A stretch of DNA of 64,000 bases from Morella rubra (taxonomy: Eukaryota; Streptophyta; Magnoliopsida; Fagales; Myricaceae). The stretch lies in assembly GCA_003952965.2 (NCBI GenBank), contig CM025852.1, positions 3,145,752-3,209,751 on the forward strand, written 5' to 3'. Positions 45,531 to 58,120 of this stretch are shown here, piece by piece; the stretch's first letter is position 1; every line of letters begins with the position of its first letter. Below the pieces are notes generated by a model that had not been told where the DNA came from, searched no databases, and saw nothing but the letters and a program-made list of their open reading frames with translations. The position numbers and the translations under genes were made by a program.

Positions 45531-47250
45531 AGGAAAAACCCAACTCAGCAGGCCCACCAGATTGGAATCCACCTAACGGGCTGCTAAACTCTGAACTTTG
45601 AGCAACACAAACAAAATTTTATTAATGGATCCTATGCCTTCAACTAATAAGATCTTTTATCTAGTATTCCAAGAAGAAAGGTAGCAAGATGTATTTGTTG
45701 CTTTCCTCACTTGTTCTCAACATCAGAATTTTGGAAAAAAAATTCCTTGAAAATTCTCTGATCAAAAGAGTCATCCCACATGTAACCACTATGGCTTCAT
45801 TAGTCACACAGTAGACAAATGCTATAAGCTTCATGGTTACCCTTCAGGGGTTACAAAACCAAAGCTAAGCCTTCAGCATCTTTGGGATCAGTAAATCAAG
45901 TTGCCTATGAAGTTCCTTCAAACTTTGTAGATTTGCATCTTCCATTTACAAAAGAGCAGCGCGAACAGATCATTGTTCTTCGTCCCTCTTCATCTGAATC
46001 TTCTGTTGTCAGTCAAGGAATGATACTCTAACTCAATCTGACACTCTAGTCAATATGGCAGGTACTATTTTACAGTCCTCTACTACTACATTTCCTGTTT
46101 CTCACTCTTGGATAATAGACATCGAAGCCACTGAGCAAATGGTGAATTATATTTATTTACTTACCTTCATTAGCTCCACTATTTCATCCTCTATTAAGCT
46201 GCCGAATGGTGAACATGCCATTGTTACTCATATTGGCAATATTCAGCTTTCTTCACAACTTCTCTTAACCAATGTTCTTGTTATTCCCTCTTTTTCTTTC
46301 AAACTTATGTATGTCATTTCACTCATCAAACACTTACCAGTTTGTCTCATACTTCATCATATTTTTTTATAGAACCTGCACACCTAGACAATGATTGGTT
46401 TGGATAAGGAAAGTGGTAGGCTATACTACTTGACTCATCCAGTATTGGAGTTTCCAATAACTCTAGTAGATTTTCTTCAATTTCATCTATTAATAATATC
46501 ACCGCTGCTTCTCTTTGGCATTTTAGACTTGGTCATCCATCTTTGTCTCATATGCAGCTTCCTCATGATTGTATTTCTGATGTTTCTCTTTCAAAAATGC
46601 ATCATTGTACAATCTGTCCTTTAGCAAAGCAATGGAAATTACCATTTCCTGTTTCAAACAATAAAAGTCAATCTCCTTTTGATCTAATCCATTGTGACCT
46701 TTGGGGTTCATTTGCTGTCCAATCTTATAATGGCACTCGTTTTATCCTTACTATTGTGGATGATTTCTCTTGATCCACATGGGTTTATTTGCTCAATTCT
46801 AAAGATCAAACCTCATCATATATTCAATATTTCTTTAATCTTGTTGAAACTCAATTCAACTCAAAAATTAATGTCTTACGTACAGACTTTGGTACTGAAT
46901 TTTAATCTCCCTGTTTTTCTTGCCTCAAAGGGGTAATACATTAACATTCGTGTGTAGCTACACCCAACAAAATGGGATAGTTGATTGAAAACATCAGCAT
47001 TTACTCAATGAGGCTCGGCCATCAAATTCCATGCTAATATACCTCTCAAGTTTTGGCCAGATTGTATCCTAATAGCGACATACTTGATTAAACGTATGCC
47101 TACTCTTCTACTTGACATTAAATTACCCTTTGAATTATTGTTTTTTGTCAAACCGAACTACCAGCATCTTAAAACCTGTTAATGAGAATATTGTGTTCTA
47201 GTTGAGATGTGATTCCCTCTATTTCATGTAGTCGGGATTCCTCTTCGAGC
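45530..47250 (+). pseudogene. Copia gag-pol remnant of a third lineage
   Basis: A CCHC-like knuckle reads HYGFISHTVDKCYKLHGYP near 45785-45840. The protease region follows (WIIDIEATEQM near 46088, catalytic D-S/T-G altered), then the GAG-pre-integrase LWHFRLGHPSLSHMQL (46515-46560, split by frame) and integrase start HCDLWGSFAVQSYNGTRF with VDDFS (46690-46773). Integrase fades near 47160; RT and RNase H are not found. The knuckle type (DKCYKLHGYP) points to the Ale/Retrofit-like copia group rather than SIRE. Confidence 0.8.
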
Positions 47251-47894
47251 AAACAGCAGAGGTCGAAGAATGGACCTTCACCAACGTAGATCAGGACATC
47301 AGACTTAACATCTCACTCCATCGGCGACGATGATGTTGCACTGATTCTTCCATCTGTCTCGACAGACCCAGAAAGAAGCTAAGTGTGCCCAGGTTACTAA
47401 AGAATCATGACCATCCACCACGTCTCTATTATTAATAGATCCGTTGCTAAAGGCCTTTAGTTCCACAGTAATGGAGATGTTAGCAGAATGCAACCACAAA
47501 AACTGATGTTTAAACAAGCCATCGAGTTCTTTTTAATTTAACGGAGACAAATATCCCTTAGCCGTGGAAGCAGCTTCAACTCTGCTGATGGGAAGTTGGA
47601 TACCATGTTCTATAACGTGTTTGTAGCAGTGTTTTCTTGTAATGAATCTATTGTGAAGGAGGAATGAGGAGAGATATTTTATTTGATTCTATATGGTATT
47701 TTTGTTCAATATCATGGAAGTTAGGACAGTAAAGAAAGTCAATAGCAAAGATCTTAAAAATTATTTTAGTATCAAACATTTTTAAACTTTTTACCAACTT
47801 TTGGTTTTAATGTTTAGAATTTTTTTTTTAACATTTTAAGAATTTTTTTCAAAAAGTCAAAACGTCAATATATCTTAAAATTTTCATACAAATT

Positions 47895-48120
47895 CCAACA
47901 ACTTTTCACACCAACTTGAATATTTTTTCATAAAAAAACTACATTAAATCATCTCTCATCTTACCTTTTCACAACTCCAATACTTTTTCTTTTTTCTTTT
48001 TCTTGACAACTCCGTTACTTCTTTTTATTAAAAAGTTTTATTGAATTTCCTCTCTTCTTACTTTTTAACAAACTCATATAAAAATCTTTTTACAATCAAA
48101 TATTCTAAACTTTTTAACTA
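47895..48120 (+). repeat. AT-rich direct repeat right of copia remnant
   Basis: Partner of 45290-45530, as described there. The stretch 47250-47895 between the copia trace and this repeat contains nothing recognisable. Confidence 0.5.
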
Positions 48121-49367
48121 ATTTTTTCACTAACATCACATAACTCTTGGACTAAGGGTGTGCAAAAATTCCATGTCCATATCCAGTCTTTACTGGGAGA
48201 ATTTTACCCAATTTCTGGAATTGGAACTGAAACCATAAATTTCAACTGAAATATGAAATTTCTTATTCCAGTATTTTTTTTTATATACTTGGCTCATGTG
48301 ATTTGTATGATACAATTATTTGTGTGTTCTTAATGCTTCATTATTGGAGTTTAGACTTTGGCAGTGGCAGTAATATTTTGATAGACATTTGTCATTTGTG
48401 TATTTCTTATTTGGAGGTTGTATGAATTATTCTAATTTCATTTATTTTTTCCTTTGTAATGTGTTGTTTATTGATCACACACATAAGGCTAAATGTAAGA
48501 ATTAAAATGACTATGCAACCAATAGGATTTTTAGTTTTGTTATTTCACATAGAAATTGTGAGTCTAAAAATCAACCCAAAAGGGGGAGGGTGAATTGAGT
48601 TTATCAAAAATTTATCCCATTTTTGATAAAACTCATATCTGAAAAATATCTCTTTGGTTTAGCAAATAAAATGCAGATTTGAATATGTTTAATGACAATC
48701 CCCAAAGATAAACGGTAAATAGTAACGTGATAATGACCAAGAAGCAATAAATGAAAGCAATAAGTAAAATGCAAATCTGAATATGTTTAATGACATCCCC
48801 AAAGATAAACGGTAAATAGTAACATAATAATGACCAAGAAGCAATAAATGAAAGCAACAAGTACGAGAGTAGGGAAGAGAGATAACACCACTATTTTTAA
48901 GTGGTTCGGCCAAGACTTGCTTACGTCCACCCCTAAGGCTATTGGCTTCCTTGGACTTCTCCATTATAATCCAATAGTGTCTACAACTTAGCTTCTGAGT
49001 GCTAAGTAACCGTTACAAAATTTTTCCAAGCTCACTCTTCAACTCGTCACAAATCTCAAAGCCTATGAGATTTCTTCTATCTTCACGGGTAGGCCCAAGT
49101 ATATCCTACACTCAAAGGTTTCTCAAAGTTTAATGCGATGAATGAATAAACAATTGCTCTCAAAGCCAAATTAGCGAAACAAAGCTCAATAAATGGCTAC
49201 AAGACAAGATCTGATGATGATGACAGCAATGGTAGACCTGATCTTAATGAAAAATGTGCAGCCTTTGTCTTTTGCATTTTTCTCTCTCTTTTGAAAGCTT
49301 GGTCGACAAAGATGATGTAAGACAAAAGGTGTGTAAAAGTCTACTTTTCTCTCTCCATAAGGTTCCC

Positions 49368-49374
49368 TTTATAG
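49368..49374 (-). promoter_or_regulatory. TATA box of the antisense solo LTR
   Basis: TATAAAG on the minus strand in the context GGCCTATAAAGGGAACC, matching the TATA boxes at 9210 and 12751. Confidence 0.7.
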
Positions 49375-49494
49375 GCCTTCAATCTTGAGGGTTCCTGAGG
49401 GCCTTTTTGAAATGTTAGAGAGGTGCCCTAAGTGCCACATCGTCTTGATTTGCGTGCTGAGCATCATTTTTTAAAAACAGTATTCCCGCAATAT

Positions 49495-49752
49495 GTATCG
49501 ACACATATACGCCTATGTGTCGACACCTTTATCGAGTTTGTAACTTGCTCGCATGTGCCTTTGGCATGTGTTGACACTTCCTTCACCATGTGTCGACACC
49601 ATCTTTGCATGTGTCGACACTTTGCTTCTCATGTGTTGACACTATCAAAATGGCAGTCTGGCTTCTATCAACCATGTGTCGGCACCATGTCAACCATGTG
49701 TCGACACTATCTTCCCATGTGTCGATACTTTGCTTCATACGTGTCAACTCCT
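49495..49752. promoter_or_regulatory. Palindrome array in the antisense solo LTR
   Basis: About ten copies of CATGTGTCGACAC or its TTGACAC, TCGATAC and TCGGCAC variants. On the minus strand they lie 120-380 bp upstream of the TATA box, the same arrangement as in the two other LTRs. Confidence 0.6.
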
Positions 49753-50034
49753 TCTTGACAGTTGGAGTTTTTCAATGCTTTTTGATATCAATCTTTTTCA
49801 ATTCAACACGAAAACTCTACAATGAAAAATATCATAGTTTAGGTGCAACCCATGATATTTAAAACAAATGTAGGGCATAAAGAATTAATGATAAAGTTTA
49901 AATACAATTCAGTACTCTTAATTGAATAGTAGATTGACAACCACATATCCTAAAAATACTCCAAAACGTTTTGTCATTTGTTATCATCAAAATTGAGTTA
50001 GATAACTCAAGATCAACCTTGGGCTAACAGAAAC

Positions 50035-51263
50035 ATAATCTATTATTGTATCAATAATCAACTGATTTTTTGTTATCAATCAAATGATTAATTTATGTTG
50101 TTTTTCAGATAAATTTATTTATTAATTAAGACATATTCTTTGTTACAAACTTGTTAACTTGTATAGGACAAGGTTTTATTTTTTAAGTTGTTGATGTGAC
50201 TTGAAATTATTTCTATTTGTATAATTATATTTCACATTAAAGCACTTTTCTCTTTATTGCAAATTAGGGGTGAATATTTGAAAAGAAGATTTAATGATAT
50301 TTCAATCAATGAGATTTAATAGGCCTCTTGGATCAATATACTCTTTAATGTTTAGTTTTTGAGGCCTTAACATTAAATTTTCTTTAAAAATACCATTAAA
50401 GAAAATTTTGAATTGGGAATAAATATCACAAAAAGTGAAATGTTAATGCTCATTCAATCAATAGATTTAATAGGCATCTATTGTTAATCTGGATATTTGT
50501 AAGGTTTCTTTGAATTAATATAGATTTTATAGGGTTGAAGTATGGAGACTTTATAAAATATTACAAAAACTGAAAAGTTAATGATCCTTCAATCAAGGAG
50601 ATTTAATAGACTTCTTCAATTAATATACTCTTTAACATTTAGTTTTTGAGACCTTAACATTAAATTTTCTTTAAATATATATCATTAAAAAAATTTAAAA
50701 TTTGGGGGCCTTAGGCAACTGCCTATACTTCCTATAGCTAGAGCTGCCCCTGAAGTCTAGACTCCTCCACACCAGAAGATCTTAAGCTGCTCGTTTTACA
50801 CAGAGGGAGAGGCATTCCGTGGTTTCAGGATGCTGAAGAGAGTGAGGTGTTTACTAGCCGGGACACTTTTACGGATAAACAGAAAAGAACAAAAGCATTC
50901 CCAAATGGCTGCACTTGATATCGGTAACCCACTTCATATATACAAACATACATACTTCACAATAGAAGGGCTAATGGTTAACCACAAAGACATACATTCA
51001 AGATATCTAACGGTGAACTTTGAGAGAGTTACATGAGCAAAAGACATGGATGTATCGAAAACTAGAACTAAAAAGACCCAGAAAAAAAATTTCTCCTGAC
51101 ATTGAAAAATACCAGCATTTTCAAGAGGAAGAGAGGACTAGGAAGTTTCATGGTCTAAATAAGTACGAAGGTGAAGTGCTTCCAATTATGGTGCCTATGT
51201 CCAGACTGTCACTAGAATGATTTATGACTTGCAGGATCAGATAGGGAGACAGTATGGCTCTGC
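50035..51263. other. Intergenic, no gene seen
   Basis: AT-rich sequence with loosely repeated words ('tcaatcaatgagatttaata', 'cattaaattttctttaaa') at 50290-50400 and 50590-50690, suggesting an old duplication. The 50830-51220 frames show no family resemblance. Confidence 0.5.
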
Positions 51264-52062
51264 TCACCAGTAATCTCCACGAGGGCAGAGGCCATGCTCA
51301 AAGTGATGGAACCGATGAATGTCTCTCACAATTATTTCTCTATGCAAAAGCTGAGAGGTATACTTGATAAAATTATGACAGTCGGTACAAATCCGAAGGT
51401 TCTTCATTATACGAATTGGCATCTCAGAAGATGTTCTAATGATTCCAAAAACCATTGCAAGTCTTTCACTGTGATAACCAAGAAGCATTTCCCTTTGTTC
51501 TTCTTCGAAATCCTGCATTACCAGTTTCACATCTGATGAGTATCCAATTTCCTTTAATCTCCCATTTAGCTCATCCAAGTACGAATATATCTGATTGTCT
51601 TGTGGGTGTGACATATCTCCCATGACAAAAGTATGAACTTCATTCTTCAGTTGTATCCAAGACTGACCACAGACTTTGTTAATCCTTCTCTATTGCATCA
51701 AGCCTCTAACATTAGCAGCTTCTGCCCATTCATCATTCGCGGTGCACATGTTAGAAAACAAAATATAAGGGCCCGCATCTAATGGTTCAAGCCGAAGAAG
51801 TGTTTCAGAAACCCACTTTCCCAAGCCGATATTTTTGTGAAGTCTGCAAGAAGATAGAAATGATCGCCAAACCCCAGTCAAGTGAGAGAGAGAATTTTCC
51901 TAAATGAACTCTTCAGCGTTATCCAAGTGACCAGCTCGACCATAAAGATCAACCACACAAGTGAAGTATTCAACTTTAGGCTTGATGCCGTAAACTTCTT
52001 TCATCAACCTGAAATATTTGTAGCCTTCTTCAAGCAGCCCGGAATGACTACATGCAGTCAAT

Positions 52063-52325
52063 GAGAGAAGTTAGGGTCTTAATGTTAAGGTTTTAAAGGA
52101 CTTAATGGAGGACTGAGATATTGCCAACATATTAATGAATAGAATGGAGGGCTGAGATTAAAGTAGCCTTAAAAATTAAACGTGGTTGCCAAAACATCTC
52201 AGCCTTTAATTTTTAAGGCTTCTTTAATCTCAGTCTTCCATTTTATTTATTAATGTGTTGGCAACATCTCAGCCCTCCATTAAGTCCTCTTAGGACTTTA
52301 ACATTAGGACCCTAACTTCCCTCTC
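52063..52325. mobile_element. Foldback MITE inserted in the PPR reading frame
   Basis: The two halves are inverted copies almost to the centre. The left arm starts GAGAGAAGTTAGGGTC and the right arm ends GACCCTAACTTCCCTCTC, with 'ggcaacatctcagccctcca' and its complement inside. The PPR peptide reads DVTFVGVV on one side and LTACSHSGLL on the other, so the insertion falls between adjacent codons of one repeat. TTGTAACTG and TTGACTG flank it on the minus strand, an imperfect duplication. A Mutator-like MITE is possible. Confidence 0.88.
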
Positions 52326-53687
52326 AGTTACAACCCCCACAAAAGTAACATCATTTGGTTTTATCCCCTCATGCATCATTTTCTCAAAAAGCCAAATGGC
52401 TTTTCTCCCTTGCCCATGTGAAGCACAGCCATTAATCATGGAAGTCCACACAACGACATTAGGATTGCCAGTTTGCTTGAAAATTGTTCAAGCATCATCG
52501 AAGATTCCACATTTAGCGTACATGTCAATTGACGAGGACATAAGGTGAAAATCCTTTGCGTGGCCAACTTTTTGAGCATATATGCATGGATCTGTCGACC
52601 AAGTTGCAAAATCCCAGTATTAGCACATGCAGACAGAACGCTTGTGATGGTAAATTTGTCCACCTCAACTTGTCCACAGTCCATAGAGATCGAAATTTTA
52701 AAATCATCTTCATACACACCATTCCAGACGTACCCAGCAACAATTGAACTACATGAAATAATTTCTGTTGTTGACTCCGTAATCTTTGACTTCTGCATTC
52801 TACTCCAATCCATAGGCCTTTTTCTGAAGAGTACTGATGCCTTTTCCATTTTTCCACCCTTGCAATACATATCCAGAAGGGAAGTCCTTACGAATCCATC
52901 TTTTTCAAATCCAAACCATGAATTTGTCTCCCAAGTTCTGTGAGGGATAGAGAAGAAATCAAAATCAAAGCTATGGAAAATGTAACTTTATTAAATGCAG
53001 GTCCATTTCTCACCATCTCATACAGTAACTCCAGTGCAGCTCTTCCATGCCCATTCCGAGTTAGCCCATCCATGATTGTATTCCAACTTGCTACATCTTC
53101 ATGGGGCAAGCTCCTGAACATACCAAGAGAATTCTCCATGTCTCCAACATGCAAATACGGTCCAACCATTATATTCCACGACACAGTATCTCTCTCAACC
53201 ATCAACTCAAATAAATTTTTGGCATAATAAAAGGGCCAACATATTGCATAAATATCAATAATAGAGTTCTCCAACAAGATATCCAGATTAATCCCATTTC
53301 TCAATATCCACCCATGAATTATCTTACCCGTTTGGAGGTCACTTATACTAGAAGAAGAGTTTAAAACACTCGACAACATGAACTGGTTTGGAGGAACACC
53401 TTCTAATCGCATCTCTCTAAAGGGGTCTAACACCATTGTAGATGCTCCAAGTCGAGCATAGCCTGATATAAGAATTGTCCATGCCCGGACATCTCTCTCA
53501 GAAATTTCATCGAACAACTTCTGTGCATAAGCCAAATCCTGAGACTTGACCGTAAGATTAAGAATGTAATTACTCTCTTTCAAATTTTGGAAAGTGCCAC
53601 TCGTGACCGCCTTAGCATGAAGCACGCCAACGGCAGTCTCATTTGTCGAATAAGCTAATGATGTAGAGTGGTACCAGCTGGATTCGA

Positions 53688-53787
53688 NNNNNNNNNNNNN
53701 NNNNNNNNNNNNNNNNNNNNNNNNNNNNNNNNNNNNNNNNNNNNNNNNNNNNNNNNNNNNNNNNNNNNNNNNNNNNNNNNNNNNNNN
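53688..53787. other. Assembly gap (100 N)
   Basis: Exactly 100 N, the conventional size for a scaffold gap of unknown length. It cuts the N-terminal part of the PPR pseudogene. Confidence 0.99.
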
Positions 53788-53823
53788 AGAGCCTTGTCCG
53801 AAAGAGGAAAAGGGAGGAAACAA

Positions 53824-56800
53824 AATCAGACTAGACCTGTACGTGACGTGAATTCATGACGTGAATAAAATCACAGTCAAATATATGTACTTGAGGAAAT
53901 GTTTGGAAAATTGCTAGGTGTCCCAAGGCAAGATCATATGATATCGTTGGTAACAAGATCGTTGAGGATAAATTCAAGTGTGAAAGGATTTGATGTCAAG
54001 TAAATACTTGGTGGACAATTTATGTAGGTTATGCTTGTCATTTTGTAATGAAACTTTGTGTGCTCTGGTTGTCGTGGCTGGATGAACTTTTGTGCTTCCC
54101 AGTCTTGATAAGAATGATAGATGTTGGCAATATTCATGTGTTTTGGTTCCGTAGACTGTGCTTTGGTTTGTACGGTCTTGGTGATGGTAGTAAGAAGTGA
54201 CCACGCGTAATGATTATCATACTAAGCTATTTTAAAGGAAATAGCTATGAATAGTTCTGTGTAAGATCCAAATAATAAGCACGATGTTCGAATTAATTGC
54301 AGTCGATGAGTTTTTGGGATCGATGTGCCGCTCTCTCTCCATAAGGCGGACCTACAGTTGATGAGAAATGTGACTGTTTTCTAGGGAGTCTGTTAGTTCG
54401 TGTTTTACACTTTCAGAATTTCAATAGAAAAAGAAGAAGAATAAGACGAGATGAGGATGCGAGTATATGTATAGATATTTATACGATTTAGGAATGCATA
54501 CGTATGAAATCATCAAATACAGACTGATGAATACATGCATGTCAGTCGATTAGATGTACCGAGTTTAGAGACGATGAGATTTGCATGGTTTGTTCCCAGA
54601 GCTAAGATACTAATTAGTCGAAGAACAGATATGCTATAGTCTAATGAGCAAATTTGAGTTGCATGCTATAACAATAACTTAACATAGCTTTTTGAAAGTT
54701 GTCAAGCCGGAAGAGGACTTAGCCACGATGAGATTCGACTTAGGTCTGCCTATATTCAGATACCCATTGGCTGGATGAAATGCAGCAGGCATTTCTTACA
54801 CTATGAGAGTTTTAGCTCCTGCCTGCATAGTACCGAGCATTAATAGGGTGAGAGAAAGGCCTCTTTTGGGTGAAAGTAAAAAACCGAGAATCATTGATAA
54901 CCGAGAGAATGTATTGATAATCTTATTGGGTAAATCTCGTTTCTAAGTAATTATTGATATGGTGGGCGTGTTTCAGTAAACCACGGCTTCTCTGTTACGC
55001 AGACGATCGTGTCCTATCACCGGGGGCAGCAGGAGAGACACCATTCAAATGTTTGGCGAACGAAAAGAAAGTAGCGAAAGGAGTAGAAGCATTCATTAGT
55101 GTCTGCAATTGCACCCGTGGACGTAAGTGTATCAAAGAATGGGTAGAGTGGCTAGATAAATTGTGATGACTTAGTTCTAGTTGTGTTTTGTTCTGGTGGT
55201 TGGTTCTCTCGATTTGTCATGTTTCTTTTTTGTGGTCCCAGCTATTCCAGCGTACTGTGGTCGGTAATGCTGACCCTCGTGTCATTATTAGGGTTTCGCG
55301 AGGGGACTTGGTTCTTTTGGGTGCGGGTCCAAAAAAGTTAGAGATGTAAGGGTGTGAATGGCAACACAAGTGAACCTGGAATGAGAAATTTAGTCAGCCC
55401 GAGGGGTCAACATCTTAAACAACACATTCATGACATTATTATGTAAACTGTTGCCAGACGTATGAAGTTATTGTACAATCTTGCTGCTCGTTTGTGGAAT
55501 TCTGCCAGGTATCCGACAAAGCATAGATTTTTCGAGGCCATAAACTAATCCACTATTACAGAAATAATGCGCGCACTCCTGACCGGTTAAACAGTGTTGG
55601 GCCATAATCGGTCGATAGGCCATGATCAAGGTAGGGCCGGCGTGGTTCAGCTGAATAGGAGTACACATTAGCCGCAATACCTGCGACAGTATCTTCATGG
55701 TCAAATTCATGGGTTGCGCCAAATTAAGGACCAATGAGAATTGCTAAGCAATCGGTCAGAGAGGGTATCGCTAGAAGGCCAGAAGGAGTGCAGAAAAAAA
55801 AGAAAAAATTCACGAAATGAACTTCGGAGTCGCTTGATCTTGAATGGTTATTTGGAAACTTCAGCATTCGGGTGGCGGACGCTGGTAGAGATAGAGACTT
55901 CAGCAGTGAGTGGCAGGGGTGGGCTTCACATTTCCAGAAATACCAAAAACACGTCAGAGATCGTCAAAGCAGGGCGTTGCCTGCGTTGGAAACAAAAGTA
56001 TGGCCGCCAAGGCACGCACGTAACTGGCAGGGAGCGTGGAACCCCCCACCTGAGGAAACACAGGAGTGGCAGGGAAGAAGTTGTGGGCGCTCGCGAGAGT
56101 GCGGAGAGAGGAAGGTTGAACGTACGGATCAGGAGCTGGTAAAGACCAAGCTCCAAACGACCAAGTAAACGCCAATAAAACTTAAAATAAAATCGAGAAT
56201 AACAAAATGGAAAATATTCCGTTTTTCCTGTTTTGTCTTTTTATCTATTTTTTTATTATTTTAATATGGAGTTTGTGAAGGCAGTTGCCAGTTGGTGGTG
56301 GTTCTGATCATGGACATTTTCATGCTGTATTACTCTGTCTAAGGAGGAGGGTTCGTGGTGTGGTTCCCACCTCTCAGACAACCACATCCACCCACCAGTT
56401 GCGTTTAAGTGCTGTTAAGTTTGAACTTCCTTTACGAGTTGCCCTAGGACCGTCTTCTCTTCATCTACTCTCTCTCTCTCACAGAAATTATTTCCTCCAC
56501 TCGATTTTACCCGCGATTTTGGAAGAGTAAAACAATTCTTTTTTTTGCTTCCATTTGTTCTTCACCTCAAGTTTTTCTTTCTCCTTAACATTATTAATAG
56601 TTTTTCTTTCTTTTGTTTCCTTGAGATTTGTTTCTGTTGACTATGTTATGTATTGTAATGGCGGAGGTTTAATTGTATTTTTTTTCTGGAATTTTGGATT
56701 GTGACGAGCAGTGGGTGGGGTGAAGACGTGAGATGAGCGAATAGAAGACATGGGAGCGCAAGTGGAAGATGGGTCTCGCTTACAGCGTTTTGACGTCTAG

Positions 56801-57984
56801 TCCACAAAACGAGGTGTTGGAATTTTGTAAGTCAAGCGAATTAGAATTTGCTTGGTCAAACCTGTGCTTTGTTTGAGTGCAAAATTACCTTAATATGCAG
56901 GGGGGTGTGGGTTTTGGATCCTGCAAGTTGTGCCTATATAAGTTGGGCAGATTTTTCTTGTATCTGGTGTTCGCATGCTAGGGTGTATGAAGAGTTGCCA
57001 TCAAATTTGTTGTAAACCCTTAAAAGTAGTGCTTTTCTAGCTGTCATATAGCCTTGTATTTTTAGGTGCATAGTTTTTTTCTTATCTTAAATTCTCGTAT
57101 GGCCCTATGAATGCCATAATTATCTAATTCTTTCTCTTTTTTTCAAAGATCATGTGGATTTTAGTTTTATTTTAAATGTAATATAACAGTACAGCGGATG
57201 TAGAAAGGGCTCAAAACATTTTACCGGAGTAGCGAACATGGGCGTCAGCTGAGAAACGGTGGGTTAATGAAGCCAGTCAAAGGTTTGGCGGTAACCTGGC
57301 CTTTGATGAAGCGGGCCCACAAGTCCTCATAAGAAGGCCCGCAAGGTTGGATCACATCGAAATCGTTGTTAGGGTTGACGTTCTCGTGTAAATTGTAAAC
57401 AGTTGGTAAGGAGAAAAGGTTTTATTAACAAGATGTTTTTGAGTTGATAGGAATGATTGTTGTACTTAGAATTTTTTACCTTGTTCAAGATTTGACTTCT
57501 CACGGTGAATTTAGATTTAAGACGGCTACAGACAACGTTCTCAAGTGTTAAAGGGGATTGGATATAGTTGTTTTTTTAATGAAGCAAAGTATGAAATTCG
57601 GTTGTGTGGGAAAAAAGATTGTATTGCTTTAGTTGTTATAAAGAAAAAATTGAAATTTTTTCATTAAACTTATGAAACAGTTCGAATTCTAATAAGATTT
57701 TAGAATGCAAACTTGCGGGTCGGGTGTTATTAGGTGATGTTTCGAAAATTTTTTATTGGTTAATGAATTGTTGTTAGGTAATGTTAACGTTGTGATTGGT
57801 AGCTTGTGTTGTAGTGGTTTGTTTGTTTACGTGGCTGTTTATAATTAATATGTTGTGGGTTGTACGAATTTTTTTGGTGATCTGCGAGGATTCAAAAAAA
57901 TTCTGGAAATTTTTTTTTACAGAACAATATCTTAGTATACGATCAAGCTCAATGATCTTCCCTTTTGAACAACAATCAGAATTA
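53824..57984. other. Intergenic, no gene supported
   Basis: Several short frames exist (for example 54954-55166, 55741-56142, 56285-56530), but none resembles a family I know and none has flanking splice or start context. A CT-rich stretch at 56450-56530 looks like a 5' untranslated region but leads into no coding sequence. 55750-56170 is noticeably richer in GC than its surroundings. Confidence 0.5.
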
Positions 57985-58120
57985 GCGCATCTCTTGGATT
58001 CCGCGAGAAACTAATAGGATGGCGTATTTGTTGGCAAAATGGGCGGCAAATTCATCCATTTTGGGCCCCATCCCATTAGATAGGATTCCATCTCACATTA
58101 CAAATGTGATCAGTTGTGAA
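57985..58120 (+). pseudogene. C-terminal fragment of a plant RNase H-like (RVT_3) domain
   Basis: One frame reads RISWIPRETNRMAYLLAKWA (about 57984-58045), the conserved helix at the end of RNase H-like domains of plant LINEs and related proteins (consensus W-PRE-N--A--LAk-A). It is followed by ANSSILGPIPLDRIPSHI. A stop lies directly upstream in frame, and the DSK catalytic parts are not seen. It is probably the 3' tail of a truncated LINE. Confidence 0.6.

Larger units (their letters stand above)
48552..50034 (-). mobile_element. Solo SIRE-like LTR, antisense
   Basis: The LTR itself (48557-50029, 1473 bp) reads TGTTAGCCCAAGG... to ...GACTCACA on the minus strand. Flanks are GAAAT (48552-48556) and GAAAC (50030-50034), a 4-of-5 match. 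It aligns with 8627-9928 and 12150-13400 throughout. A 115-bp segment with 'gaatatgtttaatgacaatc' and 'agataaacggtaaatagtaa' is duplicated at 48678 and 48779, which explains its greater length. No internal copia sequence adjoins it. Confidence 0.9.
51264..53823 (-). pseudogene. DYW-class PPR protein pseudogene
   Basis: On the minus strand a PLS-type PPR array (53670-52890, then 52870-52440) carries repeats such as RDVRAWTILISGYARLG and DVASWNTIMDGLTRNGHG. An E/E+ region follows (52060-51690) and a DYW domain (51623-51264) with HSERLA, CTDCHNF and a perfect GDYW end. Intact relatives edit organelle RNA. Lesions: a frameshift near 52890-52900, frame changes at 52440-52520, a 263-bp MITE at 52063-52325, a TAG after EEFI near 51900 and a TAG at 51687-51689. 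The 5' end is hidden by a 100-N gap and no in-frame ATG is visible near 53823. Confidence 0.9.

Noticed and set aside
45290..48120. AT-rich direct repeats as LTRs of the third copia
   Set aside because: They lack TG/CA ends, primer binding site and polypurine tract, and look like a dispersed repeat.
55741..56175. Overlapping arginine-rich frames on both strands
   Set aside because: A GC-rich patch yields frames on both strands; no recognised domain and no splice context.
56285..56530. Possible first exon after a CT-rich leader
   Set aside because: No continuing coding sequence is found downstream.
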